From assembly GCA_963806685.1 (NCBI GenBank), contig CAWDZB010000011.1, positions 1 through 64,000 of the forward strand: DNA of 64,000 nucleotides, written 5' to 3'. The stretch comes from DDH964 sp963806685 (GTDB lineage: Bacteria; Desulfobacterota; Desulfuromonadia; Desulfuromonadales; DDH964). The translations under genes and the position numbers were made by a program. Below, one piece after another: positions 55,838 through 64,000 of the stretch (positions within the stretch are counted from its first letter, which is position 1; each line of letters starts with the position of its first letter). Under the pieces are notes generated by a model, which searched no databases, had not been told where the DNA came from, and was given only the letters and a program-made list of their open reading frames with translations.

Positions 55838-56677
55838 TCAGTCCCGGATGCGCGGGTCGAGGGCGTCGCGGATCCCCTCCCCGAGCAGGTTGTAGCCAAG
55901 CACCGTCAGCAGGATGGCCAGGCCGGGAAAGGCGGAGAGCCACCAGGCGGTGCCGAGGGTCTGTTTGCCGGCAATCAGCATGTTCCCCCAGGACGGCGTC
56001 GGCGGCTGCACCCCAATGCCGAGGAAAGACAAGGCACTCTCGGTGAGGATCGCCCCGGCAACCCCGAGAGTGGCCGACACCAGTACCGGCGACAGGGCGC
56101 TGGGCAGGATGTGGCGGAAGATGATGCGCAGGTCCGAGGCTCCCAGGGCGCGGGCGGCGAGGACGAAATCCCGCTCGCGCAGGGAGAGGAACTCGGCCCG
56201 CACCAGGCGGGCGACCCCCATCCAGCCGGTGAGGCCGATGATTATCATGATGTTCCAGATGGAGGGTTCGAGAAAGGCGATGACCGCCAGGATCAGGAAG
56301 AAGGTCGGAAAGCAGAGCATGATATCGACGAACCGCATGATGACGGCATCGCTCCAGCGTCCGTAATAGCCGGCGATGGCCCCGGCGACAATGCCGATCG
56401 CGGTGGCGATGCCGACGGCCACGAAGCCGACCAGCAGGGAAATACGGGCTCCGTAGAGAATGCGCGTCAGGACGTCGCGGCCGAGGTCGTCCGTGCCCAG
56501 CCAATGGTGCCAACCGGGGCCCTGGAGGCGATGGGCGATATCGATCGCACCCGGGTCGTAGCCAGCCAGCGGCGCTACTAACGCCAGCAGGAACATGACA
56601 GCAACGATCGCGCCCCCGGCCATGGCCATGCGATTGCGCCGCAGACGTTGCCAGAAGATATCACGCAGAAAAGGCAT
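55838..56677 (-). CDS. Peptide/nickel-type ABC transporter permease (OppC/DppC)
   Basis: A 279-residue inner-membrane protein with six predicted helices and the N-terminal OppC extension ('HHWLGTDDLGRDVLTRILYGARISL', seen as 'WLGTDDLGRDVLTRI'). The EAA loop is 'AARALGASDLRIIFRHILPSAL'. It should form the channel with an OppB partner, yet no OppB, ATPase or binding-protein gene is adjacent in this window. The upstream neighbour is an OmpA-family gene. AT/GGTTAA-type repeats lie just upstream of the start (56677-56723). Confidence 0.92.
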   Translation of the reverse strand: MPFLRDIFWQRLRRNRMAMAGGAIVAVMFLLALVAPLAGYDPGAIDIAHRLQGPGWHHWLGTDDLGRDVLTRILYGARISLLVGFVAVGIATAIGIVAGAIAGYYGRWSDAVIMRFVDIMLCFPTFFLILAVIAFLEPSIWNIMIIIGLTGWMGVARLVRAEFLSLRERDFVLAARALGASDLRIIFRHILPSALSPVLVSATLGVAGAILTESALSFLGIGVQPPTPSWGNMLIAGKQTLGTAWWLSAFPGLAILLTVLGYNLLGEGIRDALDPRIRD

Positions 56678-56723
56678 AAGGTTAAGGTTAAGGGTTGGTG
56701 GCTAAAGGGTCAAGGTTAAAGGT
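56677..56723. repeat. Degenerate TAAGGT tandem repeat
   Basis: Three near-perfect GGTTAA units (56677-56697) and further diverged copies lie immediately upstream of the oppC start. They resemble the heptamer arrays elsewhere in the window in size and position, but the unit is six bases and decays quickly. Confidence 0.55.
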
Positions 56724-56828
56724 AAATCGAAGACACCAAGAGGTCTGTGGCGCCGGAGCGGCAGCAGTATTTCCGCTTCGGAGTCCCGAACAATCCAGGC
56801 ATCCCGGCAGGCTGTTCCCCGCCATTCC

Positions 56829-58136
56829 CTATTCGGCGATACTCACCACCACCCGGCGGTTGAGGAGGCGTCCTTCGGGAGTACTGTTGTCGGCAATCGG
56901 CCTGATTTCCCCGTATCCCGTGGCGCTAATCCGGTCGGCGGGAATCTGGTAGCGTTGGATGAGGGCCCGGCGCACGCTCTCGGCGCGCCGCAAAGAGAGT
57001 TTCTGATTGCCCGCAGCCGACCCAACCGCATCGGTGTGCCCTTCGACGACGATGCGGGCGTCGGGATGAGCGGCAATAAAGGCGGCCGCCCGGTCGAGTT
57101 CGGGATCGGCCGTGCCCGGGATCGCAGACTGGCCGCTGGCAAATTCAATCGACAACTTGAGTGTGGCCTTCTCTGCCGTCGGCAGGGGACAGCCGACACT
57201 GTCGACAGCGACCCCTGCGGGCGTTCCCGGACACTTATCGTCATGGTCGCCAATCCCATCCCCGTCGCTGTCAGCCATCGCGGGAACGGGGAGCGGGCGG
57301 CCGGCGGCATCGACCGCCTGACCCATGGGAGTATCGGGGCAGCGATCAAGGCCATCGGCAACTCCGTCCCGGTCGCTGTCGGCAGGACAGCCGCTCACGT
57401 CGACGGTGGTGCCGGCCGGGGTACCGGGGCACTTGTCATCGATGTCGTAGACCCCGTCGGAATCGCTGTCGGCGGGGCAGCCGAAGACATCCACCGCGAC
57501 GCCGGCCGCAGTCCCGGCGCAGCGATCAAGGCTGTCGATGACACCGTCCCCGTCGCTGTCGATCGCCCGGGCCGTTTCCTCCCCGCCTCCGAACTGGAAC
57601 TGCACGCCACCCGTAGCGGAGAAATTCTGGTTACTGCTATCGAGCCTGCTGTTGTCGACCACGATGTAATGCCGGGCATCGGCGCGCAAGGCGATATTGT
57701 CGTTCAATGCGACCTTGAACCCGAGCCCCCAGTCAAAAAAGGCATCTCTGCCGACGGGTGCCCGGTTCCGTTCCGGGTCGATGACCACGCCGCCGAGTCC
57801 GAAGGCCAGGTAGGGGACAAAGCGGTTCTCGGGATTGAAATGCCGCAGCAGATCGAGCCGCCCGGTGTAGATGTTGTAATCGAAGTTGCCGTCGTTCTTA
57901 TTCCTGGACATCACGTAACCGGCGGTTCCCTCCACGGCCCAGTGGCTACCGAGGTTGTAGCCTACCCCCAACGAGTAAAGAAAGGAATCCTTGTAATCCT
58001 GCTGGCTTTCGAAGAAGTATCCGCCGGCACCCAGATCGAGGGTCAAGGCATAAGGACGAACCGCAGCCAGCGCCGCGGGACTCCAGCTCAAAACAAAAAC
58101 CAATCCGGCAAGAACCAGAAGACGGCTCTTTGACAT
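56829..58136 (-). CDS. OmpA-family outer-membrane protein with TSP3 repeats
   Basis: A 435-residue protein: signal peptide (cleavage near 'ALAA-VRPY'), an 8-strand beta-barrel (about 25-190), then four thrombospondin type 3 Ca-binding repeats of the D-S-D-G-D-G-V-X-D-X2-D-X-C-P-G-T-P form, and a C-terminal OmpA peptidoglycan-binding domain ('IVVEGHTDAVGSAAGNQKLSLRRAESV', seen as 'VEGHTDAVGS', 'LSLRRAESVRRAL'). It links outer membrane to cell wall. One TSP3 unit is atypical ('AAGRPLPVPAMAD'). Length and order are normal for the family. Confidence 0.94.
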   Translation of the reverse strand: MSKSRLLVLAGLVFVLSWSPAALAAVRPYALTLDLGAGGYFFESQQDYKDSFLYSLGVGYNLGSHWAVEGTAGYVMSRNKNDGNFDYNIYTGRLDLLRHFNPENRFVPYLAFGLGGVVIDPERNRAPVGRDAFFDWGLGFKVALNDNIALRADARHYIVVDNSRLDSSNQNFSATGGVQFQFGGGEETARAIDSDGDGVIDSLDRCAGTAAGVAVDVFGCPADSDSDGVYDIDDKCPGTPAGTTVDVSGCPADSDRDGVADGLDRCPDTPMGQAVDAAGRPLPVPAMADSDGDGIGDHDDKCPGTPAGVAVDSVGCPLPTAEKATLKLSIEFASGQSAIPGTADPELDRAAAFIAAHPDARIVVEGHTDAVGSAAGNQKLSLRRAESVRRALIQRYQIPADRISATGYGEIRPIADNSTPEGRLLNRRVVVSIAE

Positions 58137-58334
58137 ATCAAACCTCCCGAAACAAGCTCATAAAAAAATCACCGGGAATAATTGTCCCGCTCCGCTCAAA
58201 TGCGGCCATTAAAATTGTAACCATTTGGGGACGCAAGGGAGTTATTCAAATCGGCGAGCGGGATCGGGTCCCTGTTCTTACCCTCCCCAGAAACCTGGCC
58301 CCGCGGAAATGCCATCCCTACCCTTCCGCCTCCC

Positions 58335-59672
58335 TCACCCCTTGCGGCCAATGCCGAAATATTCGAACCCTTCGCCCCTGAGATTCTGCGGGTCATACTG
58401 GTTGCGCCCGTCGAAAATCAGCGGGGTTTTGAGCAGGCGCTTGACGGCCCCGAAGTCGGGATGCCTGAACGGTTTCCACTCGGTGACCAGCACCAGGACG
58501 TCGCTCCCCTCCAGCGCATCGTACTGGTGCTGGGCGAGGGTCAGGGCGCCGTTCTCAAACCAGGCCCGGGGAAGCTCGGCGCGTGCCACCTCCATCGCCT
58601 CGGGATCGTAGGCGCGTACCCGGGCTCCGGCACCGATGAGCTGATGAAGGAGGACCACCGCCGGAGCCTCGCGCATGTCGTCGGTGCCTGGTTTGAAGGA
58701 CAGCCCCCAGAGACCGAAGGTCAGGCCCGAGAGATCGTCCCCCAGACGGGCGGTGATCTTTTCGAACAGCACTTCCTTCTGGCGCTCGTTGCGATGGTGG
58801 ACCGCGCCGAGAACCAGAGGCTCGAGAGCGGCTTCCTCGGCCATGTGGATCAGCGCCTTGACATCCTTGGGAAAGCAGGAACCGCCGTAGCCGCAGCCGG
58901 GATAGATGAAGGAGTAGCCAATGCGGCTGTCGGAACCGATACCGAGACGCACCTGCTCGACGTCGACCCCGAACCGGTCGCAAAGTGCAGCTACCTCATT
59001 CATGAAGGATATCTTGGTCGCAAGCATGGCATTGGCCGCATACTTGGTCATTTCGGCATCACGCACACCCATGAACAGAATCCGGTTATGGTTGCGGGAG
59101 AAGTTCGCATAGAGGCCTTGCATGAGGTCGCGGGCCGGCTCCGAATCGACGCCGACGACGATCCGGTCAGGACGCATGAAGTCCTCGACCGCCGCCCCCT
59201 CCTTGAGAAACTCGGGATTGCTGACCACGTCGAAGGGAATCGCGATCCCGCGCCGGTCGAGTTCCTCCCCAATCGCGGCGCTGACCTTGTCGGCGGTGCC
59301 GACCGGCACCGTCGACTTGTCGACGACCACCGCGTAGCGCTCCAGGTTGCGGCCGATTTCACGGGCCACCGCCAGGACGTACTGCAGGTCAGCGGAACCG
59401 TCCTCTCCCGGCGGGGTACCAACGGCAATGAAGTAGACGTCGGAGGTGGCCATCGCCTCGGCCAGATCGGTGGTGAACTTCAGCCTTCCATCCCGAAAGT
59501 TGGACTGGACCAGCGGCTCCAGTCCCGGCTCGTAGATGGGAATTTCCCCCAGCTTGAGTCGCTCGACCTTGTTGGCGTCGACATCGACACAGGTGACGAA
59601 GTGGCCCATTTCCGCAAAGCAGGTGCCGGTGACCAGTCCGACGTAGCCGGTCCCGATGACGGTCAGGTTCAT
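58335..59672 (-). CDS. ugd: UDP-glucose 6-dehydrogenase
   Basis: A 445-residue NAD enzyme that oxidises UDP-glucose to UDP-glucuronate. Rossmann motif 'VIGTGYVGLVTGTCFAEMG' at the N-terminus, 'KSTVPVGTADKV', the catalytic Cys in 'GYGGSCFPKDVKAL', and 'WGLSFKPGTDDMREAPA'. All key residues are present. Start with CAGGAG upstream. It leads a cluster for surface polysaccharide sugars. Confidence 0.97.
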   Translation of the reverse strand: MNLTVIGTGYVGLVTGTCFAEMGHFVTCVDVDANKVERLKLGEIPIYEPGLEPLVQSNFRDGRLKFTTDLAEAMATSDVYFIAVGTPPGEDGSADLQYVLAVAREIGRNLERYAVVVDKSTVPVGTADKVSAAIGEELDRRGIAIPFDVVSNPEFLKEGAAVEDFMRPDRIVVGVDSEPARDLMQGLYANFSRNHNRILFMGVRDAEMTKYAANAMLATKISFMNEVAALCDRFGVDVEQVRLGIGSDSRIGYSFIYPGCGYGGSCFPKDVKALIHMAEEAALEPLVLGAVHHRNERQKEVLFEKITARLGDDLSGLTFGLWGLSFKPGTDDMREAPAVVLLHQLIGAGARVRAYDPEAMEVARAELPRAWFENGALTLAQHQYDALEGSDVLVLVTEWKPFRHPDFGAVKRLLKTPLIFDGRNQYDPQNLRGEGFEYFGIGRKG

Positions 59673-59774
59673 GATTGAACTCCTGAAATAGATGAATTGT
59701 AATTGGCAGTCAGGCAGCTGATGCTTGCCTGCGGGCTTTTCGCAAATCGACCGGAGCCCCGGAACTCACAATGC

Positions 59775-59797
59775 AAAACGGCCGTCAAACGTCGGCC
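59775..59797 (-). terminator. Weak intrinsic terminator after the phosphomannomutase gene
   Basis: On the minus strand GGCCG-N8-CGGCC is followed by GTTTTGC. The stem has only five perfect pairs plus one inner pair across a mismatch. Confidence 0.4.
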
Positions 59798-59832
59798 TTG
59801 AGCCCTGCACCGATTAGCGGCCCTCCCTTCTC

Positions 59833-61179
59833 TCACCCCTCAAGCATTTCCAGTATTTCCTTTGTTTGCTTCCTCATTAGATCTGCATTCCCCCGGGCCT
59901 CCACATTGAGACGAACCACCGGTTCGGTATTGGAGGACCGTAGGTTGAACCGCCAGTTTGAAAATTCCATCGACAAACCATCGGTGTGGTCCACTGCCAG
60001 GGCCTGATCGCGGTATCTTGCCGCTACCTTTTCCAGGGTCGACTCCGGGTCGGCCAGGCGGCGATTGATTTCGCCACTGGCAGGAAAGCGGTTCATCCGT
60101 TCCCCAACCAATTCCGACAGCGGCTGGCCGCTGCGGCTCATCAACTCCAGAACCAGCAGCCAGGGGATCATCCCGCTGTCGCAATAGGCGAAGTCCCGGA
60201 AATAGTGATGAGCGCTCATCTCGCCACCGTAAATCGCATCCTCGGCGCGCATCCGCTCCTTGATAAAGGCATGCCCGGTCTTGCTCATCACCGGGGTTCC
60301 GCCGCCGGCGTTCACCAGGTCGATAGTATTCCAGGTCAGGCGCGGGTCATGGATAATCTTTGCACCCGGCTCCTTGCGCAGGAAAGCATCCGCCAGCAGA
60401 CCAACGATGTAATAGCCTTCAATGAAGCCGCCGGTTTCATCAAACAGGAAGCATCGGTCGAAATCTCCATCCCAGGCAATGCCGATATCGGCACCGTTGG
60501 CCACCACGGCGTCGCCCGTCGCCGCCCGATTCTCGGGCAGCAGCGGATTGGGGATGCCGTGGGGAAAGGTGCCGTCGGGCTCGTGGTGAATACGGATGAA
60601 CTCGCACGGAAGATGCTGGGCCAGGTCATCGAGGACCGGGCCGGCACAGCCGTTTCCGGCATTGACCACCACCCGCAGCGGCTTGAGCGCTCCGGGGTCT
60701 ATGTAATCGAGCAGGTGGGAGACGTAGGCGTCACGAAAGTTCCCGGCCGAAACCCGTCCCTTGCGTTCAGCCGCGGGGAAATCTCCGGATGCGGCCAGAT
60801 CGTGGATGGCGAGCAGGCCGCTGTCGCCGCTGATCGGCCGGGCCCCGTAGCGGACCAGTTTCATGCCGTTGTAGTCCATCGGATTGTGGCTGGCGGTCAC
60901 CACGATCCCGCCGTCGAAGCCGCCGTGCCAGGTCGAAAAATAAATTTCCTCGGTCCCGCACAGGCCGATATCGGTAACATCGGCGCCGCCGGCACAGAGC
61001 CCCTCGGCCAGGGCCGTGCACAACTCTGCACTGGAAAGCCGGACATCCCGCCCGACAACTACGGAACGTGGCTGCAGAAAGGCGGCATAGGCACGCCCGA
61101 TCCGGCGGGCGATGTCCGCATTGAGTTCGTCGGGCAGGCGGCCCCTGATATCGTAGGCCTTGAAACAGGGTAAATTCAT
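59833..61179 (-). CDS. Phosphomannomutase/phosphoglucomutase
   Basis: A 448-residue alpha-D-phosphohexomutase. Phosphoserine loop 'GIVVTASHNPMDYNGMKLV', Mg loop 'GIAWDGDFDRCFLFDE', sugar-binding 'YGGEMSAHHYFRDF' and C-terminal phosphate-binding 'RSSNTEPVVRLNVEA'. It resembles AlgC/ManB and gives mannose 1-phosphate for ManC. Start 61179 follows AAAAAGGA; the frame is open to 61236. Confidence 0.95.
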   Translation of the reverse strand: MNLPCFKAYDIRGRLPDELNADIARRIGRAYAAFLQPRSVVVGRDVRLSSAELCTALAEGLCAGGADVTDIGLCGTEEIYFSTWHGGFDGGIVVTASHNPMDYNGMKLVRYGARPISGDSGLLAIHDLAASGDFPAAERKGRVSAGNFRDAYVSHLLDYIDPGALKPLRVVVNAGNGCAGPVLDDLAQHLPCEFIRIHHEPDGTFPHGIPNPLLPENRAATGDAVVANGADIGIAWDGDFDRCFLFDETGGFIEGYYIVGLLADAFLRKEPGAKIIHDPRLTWNTIDLVNAGGGTPVMSKTGHAFIKERMRAEDAIYGGEMSAHHYFRDFAYCDSGMIPWLLVLELMSRSGQPLSELVGERMNRFPASGEINRRLADPESTLEKVAARYRDQALAVDHTDGLSMEFSNWRFNLRSSNTEPVVRLNVEARGNADLMRKQTKEILEMLEG

Positions 61180-61251
61180 CCTGGGAATCCTTTTTCCGCA
61201 TGGCGGCGGAGAATTGTCTACTCTGGTCGAATGCATTTTTGGAGGATGAAT

Positions 61252-62673
61252 TCAGCTCCGGCCGTAGTCGTCCTCGAAACGAACGATGTCATCCTCCCCC
61301 AGGTAACTGCCGGACTGGACCTCGATCAATTCGAGGGGAATCTTGCCGGGATTCTCCAGGCGGTGGGTGACCCCGAGGGGAATGTAGGTCGACTGGTTTT
61401 CGCTGAGGGTCAGGGTCTCATCTCCGCGGGTGACGCGAGCGGTGCCCTTGACCACGACCCAGTGCTCGGCACGATGGTGGTGCATCTGCAGCGAAAGGGT
61501 GGCACCGGGATGGACGGTGATGTGCTTGACCTGGTAACGTTCGGAGGCGTCGATGCACTCGTAGGTACCCCAGGGCCGATTGACCCGACGATGCAAAAGG
61601 GCCTCGTCGCGGCTGTCACGCTTCAGCTGTTCGACGATAGCCTTGACGTCCTGAACCCGGTCCTTGGGTGCCACGAGGACCGCATCGCCGGTCTCGATGA
61701 CCACGTGGTCTTCCACGCCCACCGCGGCCACCAGCCGGGAGGAAGCGTGCAGGTAGCAGTTACGTACATCCCTGGCCAGAACATCACCTTTGATGACATT
61801 GCCGTCGCCATCTCTGGCGCCGATCTCCCAGAGGGCCGACCAGGAACCGACATCATTCCAGCCGGCATCGAGGGGGATGACCACGGCGGCAGCGGTCTTT
61901 TCCATCACGGCATAATCAATGGAATCACCGGGGCAGGCGGCGAAAGCCTCGGCATCCAGACGGGTGAAATCGAGGTCCGCCACAGCAGCCGCCACCGCCT
62001 GGCGGCAAGCCACCAGCATTTCGGGAGCGAAGCGCTCCAGCTCGGCGAGGTAGGTCGAGGCCCGGAACATGAACATGCCACTGTTCCAGTAGTAGTCGCC
62101 GGAGCAGACATATTCCTGTGCGGTCGCCAAGTCGGGCTTTTCGACGAATTGGGCCACCTCAAACGCGGCAGAGGGCTGCCGGCTGCCGACCGGCTGACCG
62201 GCCCGAATGTAGCCGTACCCCGTCTCGGGTTTGTCGGGAACGATGCCGAAGGTCAGCAGGCTGCCCGCCTCGGCCAGGGCAGTGCCGCTCAGGACGGCGG
62301 CGCGCAGGGCGGCGCTGTCGGTAATGACGTGGTCGGCCGGCAGAACCAGCAGGGTCGGGTCTTCCCCTCCAGCGCAGGCAATAAGGGCTGCCACCGCCAC
62401 CGCCGGGGCAGTATTGCGCCCCACGGGCTCGAGGACGATGGCCGAGGGTTGGACGCCGATGGCACTCAGCTGCGCGGCGACCAGGAAGCGATGATGCTCA
62501 TTGCACACCACCAGCGGCGCACCGAGGGCGTCCAGCCCCTGGAGGCGTGTGACCGTTTCCTGCAGCATGGTCTGTTCGCCCGCCAGCGGGAGGAGCTGCT
62601 TGGGGTAGAGTTCCCGGGAGAGGGGCCAAAGCCGGGTACCGGCCCCGCCTGAAAGGATGACGGGTATGATCAT
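61252..62673 (-). CDS. manC: Mannose-1-phosphate guanylyltransferase / mannose-6-phosphate isomerase
   Basis: A 473-residue two-domain enzyme making GDP-mannose. The N-terminal nucleotidyltransferase has 'SGGAGTRLWPLSRELYPKQ'. 'LVLPADHVI', 'FVEKPDLATAQEY' and 'WNSGMFMFRA' continue it. The C-terminal cupin isomerase domain has 'QMHHHRAEHWVVVKGTARV' and 'YIPLGVTHRLENPG'. RBS AAGGA. A heptamer tandem repeat lies 24 bp upstream of the start, inside the leader. Confidence 0.96.
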   Translation of the reverse strand: MIIPVILSGGAGTRLWPLSRELYPKQLLPLAGEQTMLQETVTRLQGLDALGAPLVVCNEHHRFLVAAQLSAIGVQPSAIVLEPVGRNTAPAVAVAALIACAGGEDPTLLVLPADHVITDSAALRAAVLSGTALAEAGSLLTFGIVPDKPETGYGYIRAGQPVGSRQPSAAFEVAQFVEKPDLATAQEYVCSGDYYWNSGMFMFRASTYLAELERFAPEMLVACRQAVAAAVADLDFTRLDAEAFAACPGDSIDYAVMEKTAAAVVIPLDAGWNDVGSWSALWEIGARDGDGNVIKGDVLARDVRNCYLHASSRLVAAVGVEDHVVIETGDAVLVAPKDRVQDVKAIVEQLKRDSRDEALLHRRVNRPWGTYECIDASERYQVKHITVHPGATLSLQMHHHRAEHWVVVKGTARVTRGDETLTLSENQSTYIPLGVTHRLENPGKIPLELIEVQSGSYLGEDDIVRFEDDYGRS

Positions 62674-62696
62674 GGGCGATCCTTTTTGGGAAAATG

Positions 62697-62769
62697 GTCC
62701 TGAGTCCTGAGTCCTGAGTCCTGAGTCCTGAGTCCTGAGTCCTGAGTCCTGAGTCCTGAGTCCTGAGTC
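62697..62769. repeat. Heptamer tandem repeat (GTCCTGA), about ten copies
   Basis: 73 bases of unbroken GTCCTGA units in the 138-bp gap between fcl and manC. There is no spacer sequence, so it is not a CRISPR array. The position just before the manC ribosome site means copy-number changes would alter the leader length. Confidence 0.97.
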
Positions 62770-62811
62770 GATTATCCCGGGCTGCCGGCAACCGGCAATT
62801 GGCGACTCCTG

Positions 62812-63786
62812 TTACAGTCTCAGGTGCTCCTGGTTTTCCAGAAACCAACGGTAGGTCTGTTCTATCCCTTCGCGCAGGGTAACCTGCGCTTCCCAGCCCA
62901 GTGCCTTAATCCGGGATACATCCTGCAGCTTGCGTGGGGTACCGTCGGGCTTGGTAGGGTCGAAGCGGAGCAGGCCACCAAAACCGACTACTGCACGGAC
63001 CGTCTCGGCGAGGTCCCGTATGGTTACGTCGATCCCGGTTCCGAGGTTGACGAAACAGGGCTTAGGGTAGCTGAGTAGGTTCTCGCGCAGGGTCGAGTCG
63101 TCGAGGTTCATCAGGAAGACGCTCCCTGCGGCCATGTCGTCGACGAAGAGAAATTCGCGCATCGGCCTGCCGGATCCCCAGACGACAACTTCGGCATCAC
63201 CGGCCAGCTTTGCCTCATGAAAGCGGCGAATCAGGGCCGGCAGGACATGGGAATTATCCGGGTGGAAGTTGTCTCCAGGGCCGTAGAGGTTGGTCGGCAT
63301 GGCGCCGAAGAAGCGGGTCCCGTACTGACGGTTGTAGGCTTCGCACATCTTCAGCCCGGCAATTTTGGCAATGGCGTAGGGCTCGTTGGTCGGTTCCAGC
63401 AGCCCGGTAAGTAGCGAATCCTCGCGAAGTGGCTGGGGGGCCAGTTTGGGATAGATGCAGGAGGAGCCGAGAAAGAGCAGCCGCTTCACCCCGGTCAAGT
63501 AACTTTGGTGGATGACGTTACTCTGGATCATCAGGTTGGCGTAAATAAATTCGGCAGGGTAGGTGTTGTTGGCGTGAATCCCCCCCACCTTAGCCGCCGC
63601 CAGAAACACGTAGTCGGGACGCTCCTGCTCAAAAAAACGGGCGACCGCAGCCTGATTGGTCAGGTCTACCAGGCTCCGATCGCACAGCAACAGGTTGCGG
63701 AAACCGGCCTTCCGCAATTCCTTGACAATGGCGGAACCGACCAGCCCCTTGTGACCGGCGACGAAGATTTTTTCGTGTTTATCCAT
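62812..63786 (-). CDS. fcl: GDP-L-fucose synthase
   Basis: A 324-residue SDR enzyme converting GDP-4-keto-6-deoxymannose to GDP-fucose. NADP motif 'FVAGHKGLVGSAIVKEL', 'GSSCIYPKLAPQPLRED', catalytic Tyr-X3-Lys in 'NEPYAIAKIAGLKMCEAYNRQYG' (split: 'PYAIAKIAGLK'). The C-terminal 'VNLGTGIDVTIRDLAE' is typical. It is followed upstream by gmd (8 bp gap), the preceding pathway step. Confidence 0.96.
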   Translation of the reverse strand: MDKHEKIFVAGHKGLVGSAIVKELRKAGFRNLLLCDRSLVDLTNQAAVARFFEQERPDYVFLAAAKVGGIHANNTYPAEFIYANLMIQSNVIHQSYLTGVKRLLFLGSSCIYPKLAPQPLREDSLLTGLLEPTNEPYAIAKIAGLKMCEAYNRQYGTRFFGAMPTNLYGPGDNFHPDNSHVLPALIRRFHEAKLAGDAEVVVWGSGRPMREFLFVDDMAAGSVFLMNLDDSTLRENLLSYPKPCFVNLGTGIDVTIRDLAETVRAVVGFGGLLRFDPTKPDGTPRKLQDVSRIKALGWEAQVTLREGIEQTYRWFLENQEHLRL

Positions 63787-63794
63787 GACAAGAA

Positions 63795-64000
63795 TTACTC
63801 GTGATAATCAAAGGTGCTGAAGCCGTGGCGGCGGCAGAGTTCGTCGCGCCGGGCCTCTTCAAGATCGCTGCGAACCATCTCCTTGACCAGGTCCTGGAAC
63901 GTGGTGCGCGGCACCCAGCCGAGCTTTTCCTTGGCCTTGCTCGGATCGCCGAGCAGGGTCTCCACCTCGGTGGGCCGGAAATAGCGAGGATCGACGCGAA
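63795..64000 (-). CDS. gmd: GDP-mannose 4,6-dehydratase, C-terminal end (partial)
   Basis: The last 67 codons of a gene that runs off the window. The reading 'RVDPRYFRPTEVETLLGDPS' followed by 'AKEKLGWVPRTTFQDLVKEM' and 'DLEEARRDE' is the conserved C-terminus of Gmd. The enzyme makes GDP-4-keto-6-deoxymannose from GDP-mannose. It lies 8 bp before the fcl start, so gmd-fcl are one transcript. Confidence 0.93.
   Translation of the reverse strand, partial: RVDPRYFRPTEVETLLGDPSKAKEKLGWVPRTTFQDLVKEMVRSDLEEARRDELCRRHGFSTFDYHE

Noticed and set aside
58218..58246. Fragment resembling the GEMM (c-di-GMP) riboswitch end GGGGACGCAAGGG
   Set aside because: The GAAA tetraloop and the GCAAACC core are missing, and the orientation is opposite to the flanking genes.
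62697..62769. CRISPR array
   Set aside because: Repeats are contiguous 7-mers without spacers, and no cas genes are present.

Overview
The window is GC-rich and densely coded on both strands. It looks like the chromosome of a Desulfuromonadales/Geobacterales-type bacterium. This is an inference from gene content: a class I fumarate hydratase, a sigma-54 enhancer-binding protein beside a PilZ response regulator, PilT, a cysE-iscR-iscS-iscU-mnmA-mtaB cluster, many small Fe-S proteins and a Crp/Fnr-type nitrosative-stress regulator. No rRNA genes, insertion sequences, CRISPR arrays or prophage were seen. One tRNA (Val, anticodon CAC) is present.

Layout. 1-4.1 kb: NUDIX hydrolase, alpha/beta hydrolase, PilZ response regulator behind a near-consensus sigma-54 promoter, and a sigma-54 activator with a degenerate receiver. 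4.2-6.4 kb: tRNA-Val, then acyl-CoA dehydrogenase with two hotdog thioesterases. 6.7-9.0 kb: a probable nitric-oxide response module of a Crp/Fnr regulator, a YgbA-like protein and a two-part Fe-S protein broken by a frameshift; two TTGAC-N4-type palindromes sit at class II promoter distance. 9.5-13.7 kb: acyltransferase, GT4 glycosyltransferase and (alpha/alpha)6 glycosidase with overlapping ends. 13.9-25.2 kb: mostly single genes (membrane methyltransferase, PhnA-type zinc ribbon, ferredoxin-nitroreductase, methyltransferase, M20 amidohydrolase, TMEM175-type channel, lipoproteins, a yeast-type cytosine deaminase, a MORN protein, an amidotransferase, a SIMPL protein). A DUF2007-like gene at 22.6 kb carries an in-frame amber codon.

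25.3-39.3 kb: a rhomboid homologue without catalytic residues, cyclophilin, HAD dehalogenase, BFD-like protein, ArfB, dienelactone hydrolase, cupin, NUDIX proteins, Tag glycosylase, a PhnD-like binding protein, Bpt, and a four-gene run ending in a DsbC-like protein and an MFS transporter. 39.3-47.2 kb, all on the minus strand: rluA-type synthase, mtaB, mnmA, iscU, iscS, iscR, cysE, led by a promoter overlapped by a good IscR-type operator, then ilvA. This run links cysteine synthesis, Fe-S assembly and tRNA thiolation. 47.4-52.4 kb: fumarase, an atypical acetate kinase, and pilT overlapped by an unknown gene.

52.7-58.1 kb: a secreted unknown protein, mutM, a YchJ-like protein, a lone OppC permease and an OmpA-family porin with calcium-type repeats. 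58.3-64 kb: nucleotide-sugar genes for UDP-glucuronate and GDP-fucose (ugd, phosphomannomutase, manC, fcl, partial gmd), probably for surface polysaccharide.

Heptameric tandem repeats (AAAAGTG-type at the left edge, GTCCTGA-type before manC) and a long GAGACAC-type inverted repeat lie between genes. Starts were usually moved from the longest open frame to the ATG or GTG with a visible Shine-Dalgarno sequence. All family assignments come from motif recognition by eye, not from searches.
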